The translations under genes and the position numbers were made by a program. From contig CABSNK010000008.1 of the NCBI GenBank assembly GCA_902479075.1, positions 23,846 to 87,845 of the forward strand: a DNA stretch of 64,000 nt, given 5' to 3'. The stretch is from an uncultured Collinsella sp. Lineage in GTDB: Bacteria > Actinomycetota > Coriobacteriia > Coriobacteriales > Coriobacteriaceae. The notes beneath the pieces are model-generated. The model was not told where the DNA came from, ran no database searches, and saw only the letters and a program-made list of their open reading frames with translations. Shown here piece by piece: positions 34,358 through 42,335 of the stretch (the first letter of the stretch is position 1; every line of letters starts with the position of its first letter).

Positions 34358-34543
34358 ATGCTTTGGAGCTATGTTCAGCTAGATGACGGCGCTGGTCGCA
34401 CTGTTCAAGAAGATCATTCAATAACGCACGAGGCAATTTCAACATCACCGATTTTGCTCAACGGCGTCACGTCGATCGATGAAGCCATTCGACTGACCAT
34501 TGAGGGCATGCCCAACGCGCTCAGGCTCTTGGAGAACTCATGA
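34358..34543 (+). CDS. Small protein preceding the Fic/Doc gene
   Basis: 61 residues (MLWSYVQLDDGAGRTVQEDH), not recognised. GAGGAGG precedes ATG 34358 by 5 bases, and its stop overlaps the next start (ATGA). It lies where an antitoxin would be but lacks a clear Phd or Fic-inhibitory motif. It could also belong to the upstream XRE operon, 11 bases away. Confidence 0.65.
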   Translation: MLWSYVQLDDGAGRTVQEDHSITHEAISTSPILLNGVTSIDEAIRLTIEGMPNALRLLENS

Positions 34544-35055
34544 TGGCGGCTATGCAGCGGAGCGCTCATCCGTTCGCGCCGCTCGTGCTCGATGATGCTG
34601 GTTCGCTCGAAGCTATGGCCGCGGCCGTGATGCGCTTACACAGCACGCTGCTGACGGTCGGGCGCTGCTATACGACTGACGCCACGGGAAACCGGGCAGC
34701 GCTTGAGCTTGGACGTGTCGAGTCCGTGCTTGCGGGTGCATTCTGTACAATATTCGGTCAATCGCCGGCAGATCGCTTCGCAGACATCTTTGACCAGGTC
34801 ACCTACGAGGCCGAGCACTTGGTCAAGGACCACATCTTTGAGGACGGTAACAAGCGCACCAGCCTTGTCTTTGCGTTGTCCGTCCTAAGGTTCGCCGGCA
34901 CTCCGGTCGTGCTATCCGACAGCCCCGACCCCAAAGACAACCAGTACTACGCCTGGATCCAGGACCTCGTATCCGGAAACCGTACGACCAGTGGGCTCGC
35001 CGAAGAGCTGCGCCGCGGTTGCATTGCGGGCATGGGCGACCCGTCGCGCGTATAG
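34540..35055 (+). CDS. Fic/Doc-family protein
   Basis: 171 residues. HIFEDGNKRTSLVFAL is the Fic/Doc core HXFX(D/N)GNKR, with the catalytic His and the phosphate-binding Asn-Lys-Arg. Doc-type enzymes phosphorylate EF-Tu; Fic enzymes AMPylate targets. The short length and small partner gene favour a Doc-like toxin. ATG 34540 overlaps the upstream stop by 4 bases. Confidence 0.85.
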   Translation: MMAAMQRSAHPFAPLVLDDAGSLEAMAAAVMRLHSTLLTVGRCYTTDATGNRAALELGRVESVLAGAFCTIFGQSPADRFADIFDQVTYEAEHLVKDHIFEDGNKRTSLVFALSVLRFAGTPVVLSDSPDPKDNQYYAWIQDLVSGNRTTSGLAEELRRGCIAGMGDPSRV

Positions 35056-35100
35056 AATCAAAGCATCCGCACGCCTGGCATTATCTTGATTGGAAGCCAT

Positions 35101-35889
35101 ATGGAAATCCCTGGTACCTTGTGCATCAATGTTTACGACTTCGCGTTTTGCCCCGAGCCCTGCTACGACCGCCTGGTCGACCTCGCCGACCCCGAGGACT
35201 GGGGCCCCAGCAACCGCATCCTCAAAAACTACCTGTCGTTTTCGTTTAGCCGCGCGGTGTTCCTGACCGAGCGCGACGCGGACCAGACCGCGCCGTCCAA
35301 CCTGCCGTTGGTGTTTGACGACGACCGCTGCCTATTCAACACCGGCCTGTACACGCGCCGTTACGAGACCATCTACGGCCTGTTTGAGCCCAACACCAAA
35401 CCCGACGCGCGCCAGCGCTGGTTTTTGAAGGGTTTCTTTAAGGAAAGCGACCCCATGCTGGTCTCGTTTGAGTACCTGCCGTGCCGCGTGCGCTTTGCCG
35501 AGGACCCCTCCGAGCTAGTCTTTGATTACCGCCTGCCCATCCGTTCCAACATCGACCACATTCTGGGCGACGAGGAGAACCTGATGCGCATTCCTGTCAG
35601 CCTGATGGGGGAGGGCAACTCGCTGCTGCTGCGCCGCGCCTTTGAGGGCGCCGTCGTCGAGGCCGCCCGTCGCGCAGCAGCCAACTACACGCTCGCGGTA
35701 CCGCAGTTCTATGGCGGCCGGATCCAGCTGCTCTTGCCGCTGTGCCTGACCGGCGACAAGCCCGAGCTGGCGCTGACCATCCAGCGCGAGGACGGCTTTT
35801 ACGCCGCGCGCACCTGCCTCACGCTCGATATGGCCTACAACAACGCGCGACTCATTTGCCGTCCCGAAACTTCGTGGATTAAGCGATAA
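35101..35889 (+). CDS. DUF3825 protein
   Basis: 262 residues. FNTGLYTRRYETIYGLFEPN and RQRWFLKGFFKESDPML are the conserved DUF3825 segments, with LPQFYGGRIQLLLPLCL-like sequence near the C-terminus. Function is unknown; relatives occur in accessory regions with RNA-related or stress proteins. ATG 35101 (MEIPGTL) is a better start than an ATG five codons upstream. GC content matches the core. Confidence 0.75.
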   Translation: MEIPGTLCINVYDFAFCPEPCYDRLVDLADPEDWGPSNRILKNYLSFSFSRAVFLTERDADQTAPSNLPLVFDDDRCLFNTGLYTRRYETIYGLFEPNTKPDARQRWFLKGFFKESDPMLVSFEYLPCRVRFAEDPSELVFDYRLPIRSNIDHILGDEENLMRIPVSLMGEGNSLLLRRAFEGAVVEAARRAAANYTLAVPQFYGGRIQLLLPLCLTGDKPELALTIQREDGFYAARTCLTLDMAYNNARLICRPETSWIKR

Positions 35890-36027
35890 ATGGCTGTTTA
35901 GCTGCGGGTTTGTCGTGTGCCCTGATTGCGGTGGCGCGGTTTGCTCCCACGAATTTAAAATCGGGGGCAAAAAGTTCTTGGTAAACCACGCGCGGCTATG
36001 TTAGTATCTTTTTTGCCGAAAGGCAAC

Positions 36028-36102
36028 GGGCGATTGGCTCAGGGGTAGAGCATATCCTTCACACGGATGGGGTCACAAGTTCGAATCTTGTATCGCCCAC
36101 CA
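36028..36102 (+). tRNA. tRNA-Val(CAC)
   Basis: 75 bases with CCA encoded. The acceptor GGGCGAT pairs with ATCGCCC. The anticodon loop TTCACAC gives CAC (codon GTG). The T-arm is ACAAGTTCGAATCTTGT. A weak promoter TTGGTA (35978-35983) and TTAGTA (36001-36006) lies upstream. A possible integration site, since accessory genes lie on both sides. Confidence 0.95.
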
Positions 36103-36112
36103 TCAAAAGCGC

Positions 36113-36146
36113 AGGTCAGAGATGTTAAATCTCTGACCTTTTTCTT
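36113..36146 (+). terminator. Terminator after tRNA-Val
   Basis: AGGTCAGAGAT (36113-36123) pairs with ATCTCTGACCT (36129-36139), followed by a T-rich tract. Just downstream GTGACACCAAAA occurs twice in tandem (about 36160-36183). The rest of 36184-36493 shows no gene. Confidence 0.88.
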
Positions 36147-36493
36147 TTTTACACCAAGGGTGACACCAAAAGTGACACCAAAATCGAATCGCAGTCGTCC
36201 TAGGCGTCTTTTTATCGCGCCCTTTTTGCTGACGCCATTGCATATTTTGTATAAAACGCATGCGTATTTTCATTGAATTCTCCATGTGATTCGAGCGCAA
36301 ATGTGGAGACGGGGACCACTGCCCCAGAACGCCTACCAGCGGATTTCTATAACACGACGGTTTTTCGGCGGAACTCGTCAAGCTTTTGGTCAGCATTTGG
36401 TTTGCTTCCGGTACTTACCCGCATGATGCCCCAGTAGATAATCGGCCATGCCCGCAATCCGCACGGCCTACGGCCGAAACCAGGGGAGAACAA

Positions 36494-37648
36494 ATGGACG
36501 AAATCGTCTGTGCAAACACCGCATTCCGCTACTGGCGCTGCCCACCGCAGGTGCGCAACCTCTACCCGCACCTACCCAACTCCGAAGACGGCTGGCGAGC
36601 TCTATCCCAATCGCCCTTTGTAGTCGACGTCCTCAAGACGCCAATCATCACAGCAGCATCAACACGAAGCAACCTGCATTCTGAGACAAGACGGACCATC
36701 CGATGGAACAGCGCCTATACAGAGAAGGTTTCCATCGACACGGGTATGGGCTTTAGCGTCACTGACCCTCTTAATACGCTATTCACCATGACTCGAAGCG
36801 TGTCTTCATGCGACCTGGTTCTGGCTATGTACGAGTTCTGCGGATGGTTCTCGGTTTTTAAACCATCGCCCGCGGTCGACATAGCACTTGAGCAGACAAA
36901 ATCAGAAGAAGAGCAGTACACCACAGAAAGTTTGTTTGAACTAGACGAAACTCAAGATGAGATCCCATGGAAGCGAGTCCATGCTCGGGCGCACCAGAAG
37001 GACAGCAAGAATGATCAAAGTGAGCAGCAGGATAACGGATCCGGAAATACAGCTAGCGGAAAGGGCACATCGCTCTGGATGAGAAAGCCTCTTATTGAAA
37101 TAGAAGAACTGCATAGATTTGCAGCGAAGGTTAAAGGCGAGATGTGGGGAAAGCAATTCTACGAAGCCGCACGGCAGGTAATGGGTATCGCTGCATCCCC
37201 GCTAGAAGTTGCTGGAATCATGTTACTGAGTCATCCGAGGCGTGCCGGCGGAGCGGAGTTTAAAAACATATTCGTCAACGACTTAACACCGCTGTCGAAT
37301 TCAGCTCGGAAAATCGCAGGTCAGAAAATCTGTTACGGCGATATCGTCATCGTAAATCCAATAACAATGAAGGCTGTGATTATCGAACTTCAAGGAGAGG
37401 TTATCCATGGATCGGGCGCCGTGCTTGACCACGATGCCACCCGAATGACAGCATTGCAAAGCATGGGATACGACGTATTTCTTGTAACCCATGACATGCT
37501 CAATGATCACGATCAGCTTGATGCCATCATTCACAGTGTGTGTGAGCGATTAGAGTTGCGCTACAAGCCAAAAACCGAGGCGATGAGATGCGCTGAGACC
37601 AGATTGCGGGCCAACGTTCTGTGCAATTGGCTCGGTATTGGTAAGTAA
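36494..37648 (+). CDS. Hypothetical protein with a putative C-terminal PD-(D/E)XK-like nuclease domain
   Basis: 384 residues. The N-terminal half has the pattern YWRCPPQVRNLYPHLPNSED, then a hydrophilic middle rich in Glu, Asp and Ser. The C-terminal part DIVIVNPITMKAVIIELQGE, followed by DHDATRMTALQSMGYDVFLV, has the strand-Asp/Glu and D..R...L...GY pattern of DUF559/Vsr-like endonuclase folds, but the first catalytic Asp is not obvious. ATG 36494 follows GGGGAG. Similar single genes are common in Coriobacteriia accessory regions and may be AbiEi-like or restriction-like. Function not established. Confidence 0.6.
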   Translation: MDEIVCANTAFRYWRCPPQVRNLYPHLPNSEDGWRALSQSPFVVDVLKTPIITAASTRSNLHSETRRTIRWNSAYTEKVSIDTGMGFSVTDPLNTLFTMTRSVSSCDLVLAMYEFCGWFSVFKPSPAVDIALEQTKSEEEQYTTESLFELDETQDEIPWKRVHARAHQKDSKNDQSEQQDNGSGNTASGKGTSLWMRKPLIEIEELHRFAAKVKGEMWGKQFYEAARQVMGIAASPLEVAGIMLLSHPRRAGGAEFKNIFVNDLTPLSNSARKIAGQKICYGDIVIVNPITMKAVIIELQGEVIHGSGAVLDHDATRMTALQSMGYDVFLVTHDMLNDHDQLDAIIHSVCERLELRYKPKTEAMRCAETRLRANVLCNWLGIGK

Positions 37649-37716
37649 TAATGGCCAAGTGGGCATTTTTAATACTTTATATGCTGTCAGTAATTAAGTG
37701 CCATTTTAAAACCATG

Positions 37717-37850
37717 CCGGTTTACTACGTTGGATTGAGGGTGACTGAACACACTGATTTCGCCGCTCGTAAAACCGCAGGTAGATTGCCTGCCCGTTTT
37801 GCGAAAGTAGGCGTGAGGTCGGAAATCCGGGAATCGGCGTAGTAAACCGG
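37717..37850. repeat. Palindrome-ended repeat element D
   Basis: Inverted ends CCGGTTTACTACG (37717-37729) and CGTAGTAAACCGG (37838-37850), 13 bp perfect. The interior has AAAACCGCAGGTAGATTGCC, the same core motif as elements A, B and E. It lies in the gap 37649-38159 before tRNA-Ala copy 2. The rest of that gap is GC-rich without a convincing gene. Confidence 0.7.
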
Positions 37851-38118
37851 TCTGTTTATGAAGCGACCAGCTGGGGCGAGCTACGCACGGTTCCGTAAAT
37901 TGGCCCGAAGGCGTGCGGAAGGGCTCATGCCCACGGATGCACCGCGGATCGCTTTGGTCTGGCCGGCGGCGTCTGGGGCGACATGCCGAGCCCTGCAAAG
38001 GAAGGCGGCGGGCTTGCCGCCGCCCACGGGGCTCGCCCCGCGGGCTATGTCGGGCATCGTGTGTCTCTTTGGCCCCGCTCCCGTTCAACGCGCCGCAAAA
38101 TATTTTCCAAAATTGTCC

Positions 38119-38147
38119 TTGCATCGCCGTCCGAGTTCCCGTATAGT
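38119..38147 (+). promoter_or_regulatory. Promoter of tRNA-Ala copy 2
   Basis: TTGCAT (38119-38124), 17 bases, TATAGT (38142-38147), 13 bases before the tRNA. The surrounding sequence is shared with the copy 3 promoter. Confidence 0.85.
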
Positions 38148-38159
38148 ACTTATTCGCAC

Positions 38160-38232
38160 GGGGGCGTAGCTCAGCTGGGAGAGCGCTTGACTGGCAGTCA
38201 AGAGGTCAGGGGTTCGATCCCCCTCGTCTCCA
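38160..38232 (+). tRNA. tRNA-Ala(GGC), copy 2
   Basis: Same body as copy 1 (acceptor GGGGGCG/CGTCTCC, anticodon GGC), but the 3' bases after the discriminator are CCC, so CCA is not encoded and must be added. Confidence 0.96.
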
Positions 38233-38247
38233 CCCGAGCATTGAATG

Positions 38248-38276
38248 AGGCTCCAACGCAAGTTGGGGCCTTTTTT
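38248..38276 (+). terminator. Terminator after tRNA-Ala copy 2
   Basis: AGGCTCCAAC pairs with GTTGGGGCCT around GCAA, then TTTTT. The same hairpin follows copy 3. Confidence 0.85.
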
Positions 38277-38326
38277 ATTAACATGGATGACACCGACTCA
38301 CTTGCTACTCGAGATCAGATCGTACG

Positions 38327-38355
38327 TTGAACGTACTTTCCGTGCATGGTACTAT
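38327..38355 (+). promoter_or_regulatory. Putative promoter of the CAT-anticodon tRNA
   Basis: TTGAAC (38327-38332), 17 bases, TACTAT (38350-38355). It lies 66 bases before the tRNA start, rather far for a tRNA promoter in this genome, so a nearer one may have been missed. Confidence 0.4.
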
Positions 38356-38421
38356 TCAACGACGTGAAGCGAAACAATTGGAACCTAACTACTGCATTCC
38401 AATCATGCTTATCACAAACAA

Positions 38422-38497
38422 GGGCTCTTGGCGCAACGGTTAGCGCAGGGGACTCATAATCCCTGGGTTCTGGGTTCGAATCCCGGAGGGCCCACCA
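38422..38497 (+). tRNA. tRNA with anticodon CAT (elongator Met, or Ile2 if lysidine-modified)
   Basis: 76 bases with CCA encoded. The acceptor GGGCTCT pairs with AGGGCCC, and the anticodon stem GGGGA/TCCCT encloses CTCATAA. A paired 1-72 position rules against an initiator. Whether it is Met or Ile2 depends on TilS recognition, which I cannot judge here. Confidence 0.9.
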
Positions 38498-38505
38498 GAG
38501 AGTCA

Positions 38506-38536
38506 AGAGGCCGGGCAAATAGCCCGGCCTCTTTTT
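38506..38536 (+). terminator. Terminator after the CAT-anticodon tRNA
   Basis: AGAGGCCGGGC pairs perfectly with GCCCGGCCTCT (11 bp) around AAATA, followed by TTTT. Confidence 0.9.
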
Positions 38537-38630
38537 GTCAAAGTTCCCACTCCACATGCCTGCCAAATTGCCTTAATAAGCACTTGCGGTTCAAATCCAC
38601 GTAGTAGTTAATGCTGGTTGACAAGAACAA

Positions 38631-38790
38631 TTTCAAAACTATGCCGGATTACGGGGCTGGACCCGGACCGGCCGTCCATACCCTGAATTTCACGGAATGT
38701 GCAAGTCGTCTACCTGCGGTTTTGATTTTAACAATTACGGCTTGCTCGGGAGTTCCCGGACTAGCCCCGTAATCCGGCATAGTTTTGAAA
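38631..38790. repeat. Palindrome-ended repeat element E with 28-bp perfect inverted ends
   Basis: Positions 38631-38658 and 38763-38790 are exact reverse complements over 28 bases (ends TTTCAAAACTATGCCGGATT). The 160-base element carries the family core in reverse (CTACCTGCGGTTTTGATTTT). No open frame. It resembles a MITE or REP-type element. It sits between the CAT tRNA and tRNA-Ala copy 3; the GC-rich 38791-39050 shows no gene I trust. Confidence 0.85.
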
Positions 38791-39052
38791 TCGCCGAGCG
38801 GGCGGGAGCGCGGTTGGCCCCGATAATGTGCCCGGCGCCGGCGGGATAGCCGTTGAGCGAATGGCGGCCCGCGCCGCGAAAGCGAAAAACGGCGGGCGGC
38901 TGGATTCGAGATGTCCCGAGGGCGCCGGAGGGGAGGGCGGCGCCGTTGCCCCCGCGGGCGGAAAGGGGCATCGCGGGCCCGCTTGGGGCCGAGGGGCCCG
39001 CGATGCCCGCGCCCCCGCGCCGACGCCCGTGAAATTTTTTCCGAAATTGTCC

Positions 39053-39081
39053 TTGCATCGGCGGGGGAGTTCCCGTATTGT
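39053..39081 (+). promoter_or_regulatory. Promoter of tRNA-Ala copy 3
   Basis: TTGCAT (39053-39058), 17 bases, TATTGT (39076-39081), 12 bases before the tRNA. The -10 differs by one base from copy 2. Confidence 0.82.
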
Positions 39082-39093
39082 ACTTTTTTGCAC

Positions 39094-39166
39094 GGGGGCG
39101 TAGCTCAGCTGGGAGAGCGCTTGACTGGCAGTCAAGAGGTCAGGGGTTCGATCCCCCTCGTCTCCA
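39094..39166 (+). tRNA. tRNA-Ala(GGC), copy 3
   Basis: Identical body to copy 2 and also without an encoded CCA. Promoter and terminator are shared with copy 2, which points to a local duplication about 0.93 kb apart. Confidence 0.96.
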
Positions 39167-39181
39167 CCCGAGCATTGAATG

Positions 39182-39210
39182 AGGCTCCAACGCAAGTTGG
39201 GGCTTTTTTT
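39182..39210 (+). terminator. Terminator after tRNA-Ala copy 3
   Basis: AGGCTCCAAC with GTTGGGGCTT around GCAA, then a T-run. It ends about 30 bases before the ABC-F gene. Confidence 0.82.
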
Positions 39211-39241
39211 CATATAGGCACACAAGGTCAAAGGCGGCACC

Positions 39242-41275
39242 ATGATCCTTCTGGTCGACAAGATCGAAAAAAGCTTCGGCGCGCGCGTCCTCTTTAGCGG
39301 CGCGTCCTTCCAGATCAACCCCGGCGAGCGCTTTGCGCTCGTGGGACCCAACGGCGCCGGCAAAACCACCATGCTCAAGATCATCATGGGCATCGACAGC
39401 CCCGACGCCGGCCAGGTCCAGTACGCCAAGGACTGCCAGGTGGGCTACCTAGAGCAGGAAACCAACCTGGAGCAAAAGGACACCACCATTCTTGCCGAGG
39501 TCATGGCCGCCGCCAAGGAAATCCGCCGCATGGGCGAGCGCGCCAACGAGCTGCAGGCCCAGATCACCGAGCTCTCCGAGCAGGGCAAGGACGTCGATGC
39601 ACTCCTTAACGAATACGGCCAGGTCCAGGATCGCTTTGAACATCTGGGCGGCTACGAGCTCGAGAGCAACGCCCGCAAGATCCTGTCCGGCCTCGGCTTT
39701 AAGGTCACCGACTTTGAGCGCCCGTGCTCCGAGTTCTCGGGCGGCTGGCAGATGCGCATCGCGCTGGCAAAGCTCTTCCTGCGCCATCCCGACCTGCTGC
39801 TGCTCGACGAGCCCACCAACCACTTGGACCTCGAAAGCGTCCAGTGGCTGCGCGGCTTTATCGCTAACTACGACGGCGCCGTACTCATCGTCAGTCACGA
39901 CCGCGCCTTCATGGACGCCTGCGTCGACCACGTCGCCGCGCTCGAGAACCGCCGCGTGACCACCTACACCGGCAACTACAGCAGCTACCTCAAGCAGCGC
40001 GAGGATAATCTGGAGCAGATGCGCGCCAAGCGTGCCGCGCAGGAGCGCGACATCGCCCACATGCAGGTCTTCGTCGACAAGTTCCGCTACAAGCCCACCA
40101 AGGCCGCCCAGGCGCAGGAGCGCATCCACAAGATCGAGCAGATCAAAAAGGAGCTCGTCATCCTGCCCGAGGGCCACAAGCACATCGACTTTAAGTTCCC
40201 CGACCCGCCGCGCTCCGGCGATATGGTCGTGAGCCTGGAGGGAGTCTCCAAGTCCTACGGCGACAAGCACATCTACAGCGACATCGACCTCAAACTCTAC
40301 CGCGGCGAGCACGTGGCGCTCGTCGGTCCCAACGGCGCCGGCAAGTCCACCCTCATGAAGATCCTCGCCGGCCTGGAGCCGCCCACTACCGGCACGCGCG
40401 ACCTGGGTACCAACGTGGGCATCGCCTACTATGCCCAGCATGCGCTCGAGGGCATGACCGAGTCCAACACCGTCTTGCAAGAGATCGACACTGTCACGCC
40501 CAAGTGGACCGTACCGCAGCAGCGCAGCCTGCTGGGCGCCTTCCTGTTTAGCGACAACGATTCCATCGAGAAGCAGGTTCGAGTCCTCTCCGGCGGCGAA
40601 AAGGCGCGTCTGGCTCTGGCCAAGATGCTCGTGGCGCCCGAGGCGCTCCTGTGCCTAGACGAGCCCACCAACCACTTGGACATCGACTCGGTGGACATGC
40701 TCGAGAACGCTCTGCAAAACTTCCCCGGTACCATTGTGCTGATCAGCCACGACGAGCACTTGGTGCGCGCTGTGGCCAACCGCATCATCGACATCCGCGA
40801 CGGCAAGGTCACGGTCTACGATGGCGACTACGACTACTACCTCTTCAAACGCGAGGACCTCGCTGCCCGCGCCGCCGCCGAGGCAGCAGGGGAGAGCGCA
40901 CCTGCCGCGGCCAAGTCCACCAATGCCAACGCCGCCCAGGCCAGCAGCCCAGCCGCGGCTCCCAAGCCTGCCGAGGGCAAAAAGACCAAGGAGCAAAAGC
41001 GCGCCGAGGCCCAGGCCCGTGCCGCGCTCAACAAAAAGCTCAAGGGCGTGCGCAACCAGCTCAAGAAGATCGAGACAGAGCTGGACAAAAAGCGTGCCCG
41101 CTATGACGAGCTTATGGAATTGATGGCAAGCGAAGAGCTTTATGCCGATCAGGACAAGTTCAACGCCGCGCTGGGGGAATATAACGGCCTTAAGCAAGAG
41201 CTGCCCAAGCTCGAGGACGAATGGCTGGAGCTTTCCACCCAGATCGAAGAGGAGACCGCGCGTGAACTCTCGTAA
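39242..41275 (+). CDS. ABC-F family ATPase (Uup/EttA-like)
   Basis: 677 residues with two ATP-binding cassettes and no membrane segment. Cassette 1 has FALVGPNGAGKTTMLKII and EFSGGWQMRIALAKL; cassette 2 has VALVGPNGAGKSTLMKIL and VLSGGEKARLALAKM. Between them lies the charged P-site tRNA interaction motif (RAAQERDIAHMQVFVDKFRY). An Ala/Pro linker and a C-terminal coiled coil (KKLKGVRNQLKKIETELDKK) are like Uup. ABC-F proteins act on ribosomes, rescuing stalled complexes or giving antibiotic protection; a housekeeping role is likelier here. Confidence 0.93.
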   Translation: MILLVDKIEKSFGARVLFSGASFQINPGERFALVGPNGAGKTTMLKIIMGIDSPDAGQVQYAKDCQVGYLEQETNLEQKDTTILAEVMAAAKEIRRMGERANELQAQITELSEQGKDVDALLNEYGQVQDRFEHLGGYELESNARKILSGLGFKVTDFERPCSEFSGGWQMRIALAKLFLRHPDLLLLDEPTNHLDLESVQWLRGFIANYDGAVLIVSHDRAFMDACVDHVAALENRRVTTYTGNYSSYLKQREDNLEQMRAKRAAQERDIAHMQVFVDKFRYKPTKAAQAQERIHKIEQIKKELVILPEGHKHIDFKFPDPPRSGDMVVSLEGVSKSYGDKHIYSDIDLKLYRGEHVALVGPNGAGKSTLMKILAGLEPPTTGTRDLGTNVGIAYYAQHALEGMTESNTVLQEIDTVTPKWTVPQQRSLLGAFLFSDNDSIEKQVRVLSGGEKARLALAKMLVAPEALLCLDEPTNHLDIDSVDMLENALQNFPGTIVLISHDEHLVRAVANRIIDIRDGKVTVYDGDYDYYLFKREDLAARAAAEAAGESAPAAAKSTNANAAQASSPAAAPKPAEGKKTKEQKRAEAQARAALNKKLKGVRNQLKKIETELDKKRARYDELMELMASEELYADQDKFNAALGEYNGLKQELPKLEDEWLELSTQIEEETARELS

Positions 41276-41558
41276 AGCCACCGCCGTGGCGATGAGCATC
41301 ATAGCCATCGCTTGTCGCATCTGCGGCATCTTTATGAGCGCGATGACCGTGCTGCTGTGCTTCAGCGGCCTCACCGCCAAGCTGCAGATCGTGGGCTTTG
41401 TCGTTGAGCTTTCGCGCGCCCTGCCGAGCGCCATCGCCGGCTACGGCGTTATCACCTCGCCCTTTGGCGGTGTCTTCCGCTTGGATTACGCCATCGTGGC
41501 CGTCATCCTGTTTGTGGCCGACTACCTGCTTACGCGCGCCTCGCGCCGCGTCCGCTAG
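41262..41558 (+). CDS. Small membrane protein
   Basis: 98 residues with three hydrophobic stretches (AMSIIAIACRICGIFMSAMT; LQIVGFVVEL; YAIVAVILFVADYLL). GTG 41262 overlaps the ABC-F gene end by 14 bases, and the next gene follows after 9 bases, so it belongs to this operon. No family recognised. Confidence 0.7.
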   Translation: MNSRKATAVAMSIIAIACRICGIFMSAMTVLLCFSGLTAKLQIVGFVVELSRALPSAIAGYGVITSPFGGVFRLDYAIVAVILFVADYLLTRASRRVR

Positions 41559-41567
41559 GGGAGTGAC

Positions 41568-42251
41568 ATGTCCAGCAGCTACCTCATGAACCTGCTCGCC
41601 AGCGCCGCCGCCGTCATCGTGGGCATCGTGATCCACGAGAGCGCGCACGCCGCCGCGGCCTGGGCACTCGGCGATAAGACGGCCCGTTCGCGCGGCCGCG
41701 TCTCGCTCAACCCGCTCAACCACATCGACCCGTTTGGCACCATTCTCTTGCCGCTGCTGATGCTCGCCGCCGGCGGCCCGGTGTTCGCCTTCGCCAAGCC
41801 CGTGCCCGTCTATCTCAACAACCTCAAGCACCCCAAGCGCGACGAGGTCCTGGTGAGCGTGGCCGGCCCCGCATCGAACATTGCGCTGGCATGCCTTGCG
41901 GCCGCTCTCATGCACGCGACATACGGCAACCTCTACACCAGCATGTCCTTTGCTGTGGCTTCCCAAATCATGAACTTCGGTGCCACCTTTATTGTGGTCA
42001 ACCTGTCGCTCGCGTTCTTTAACCTCATTCCGATTCCGCCACTCGACGGCTCGTCGATCATCGTGCCGTTCCTCAAAGGCAAAGCGCTCTCTAACTACTA
42101 CCGCCTGCAGCAATACGCCATGCCCATCCTCATCCTGGTGCTGTACCTGTTGCCTATGTGGACCGGCATCGACGTGATTGGACGGTATTTCGACGTTACC
42201 GTGTATCCGCTGGCCGAGTGGCTGCTCAACTTCGCAATCGCCGGCATCTAA
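41568..42251 (+). CDS. Site-2 protease family (M50) membrane metalloprotease
   Basis: 227 residues with about five or six membrane segments. GIVIHESAHAAAAWALGD holds the HEXXH zinc site, and NLIPIPPLDGSSIIVPFL gives the second metal ligand motif (N-P-x-D-G variant). It belongs to the short group of M50 peptidases without a PDZ domain. Substrate unknown. Confidence 0.9.
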   Translation: MSSSYLMNLLASAAAVIVGIVIHESAHAAAAWALGDKTARSRGRVSLNPLNHIDPFGTILLPLLMLAAGGPVFAFAKPVPVYLNNLKHPKRDEVLVSVAGPASNIALACLAAALMHATYGNLYTSMSFAVASQIMNFGATFIVVNLSLAFFNLIPIPPLDGSSIIVPFLKGKALSNYYRLQQYAMPILILVLYLLPMWTGIDVIGRYFDVTVYPLAEWLLNFAIAGI

Positions 42252-42335
42252 GGTAAACTTACAGGTCGACCGTGCAAAACGGTCGCAACATGCACCCAAA
42301 CCGCGCCGCGAAGGCGCCGTCAAAGGAGGTCGAAG

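Noticed and set aside
36159..36183. Tandem GTGACACCAAAA as an integrase arm site
   Set aside because: Only two copies, no integrase gene nearby, and no second tRNA-Val end found in the window; kept as a remark only.
29474..38790. CRISPR array formed by the repeated core
   Set aside because: Copies are few, unevenly spaced, have inverted ends, and no cas genes are present.
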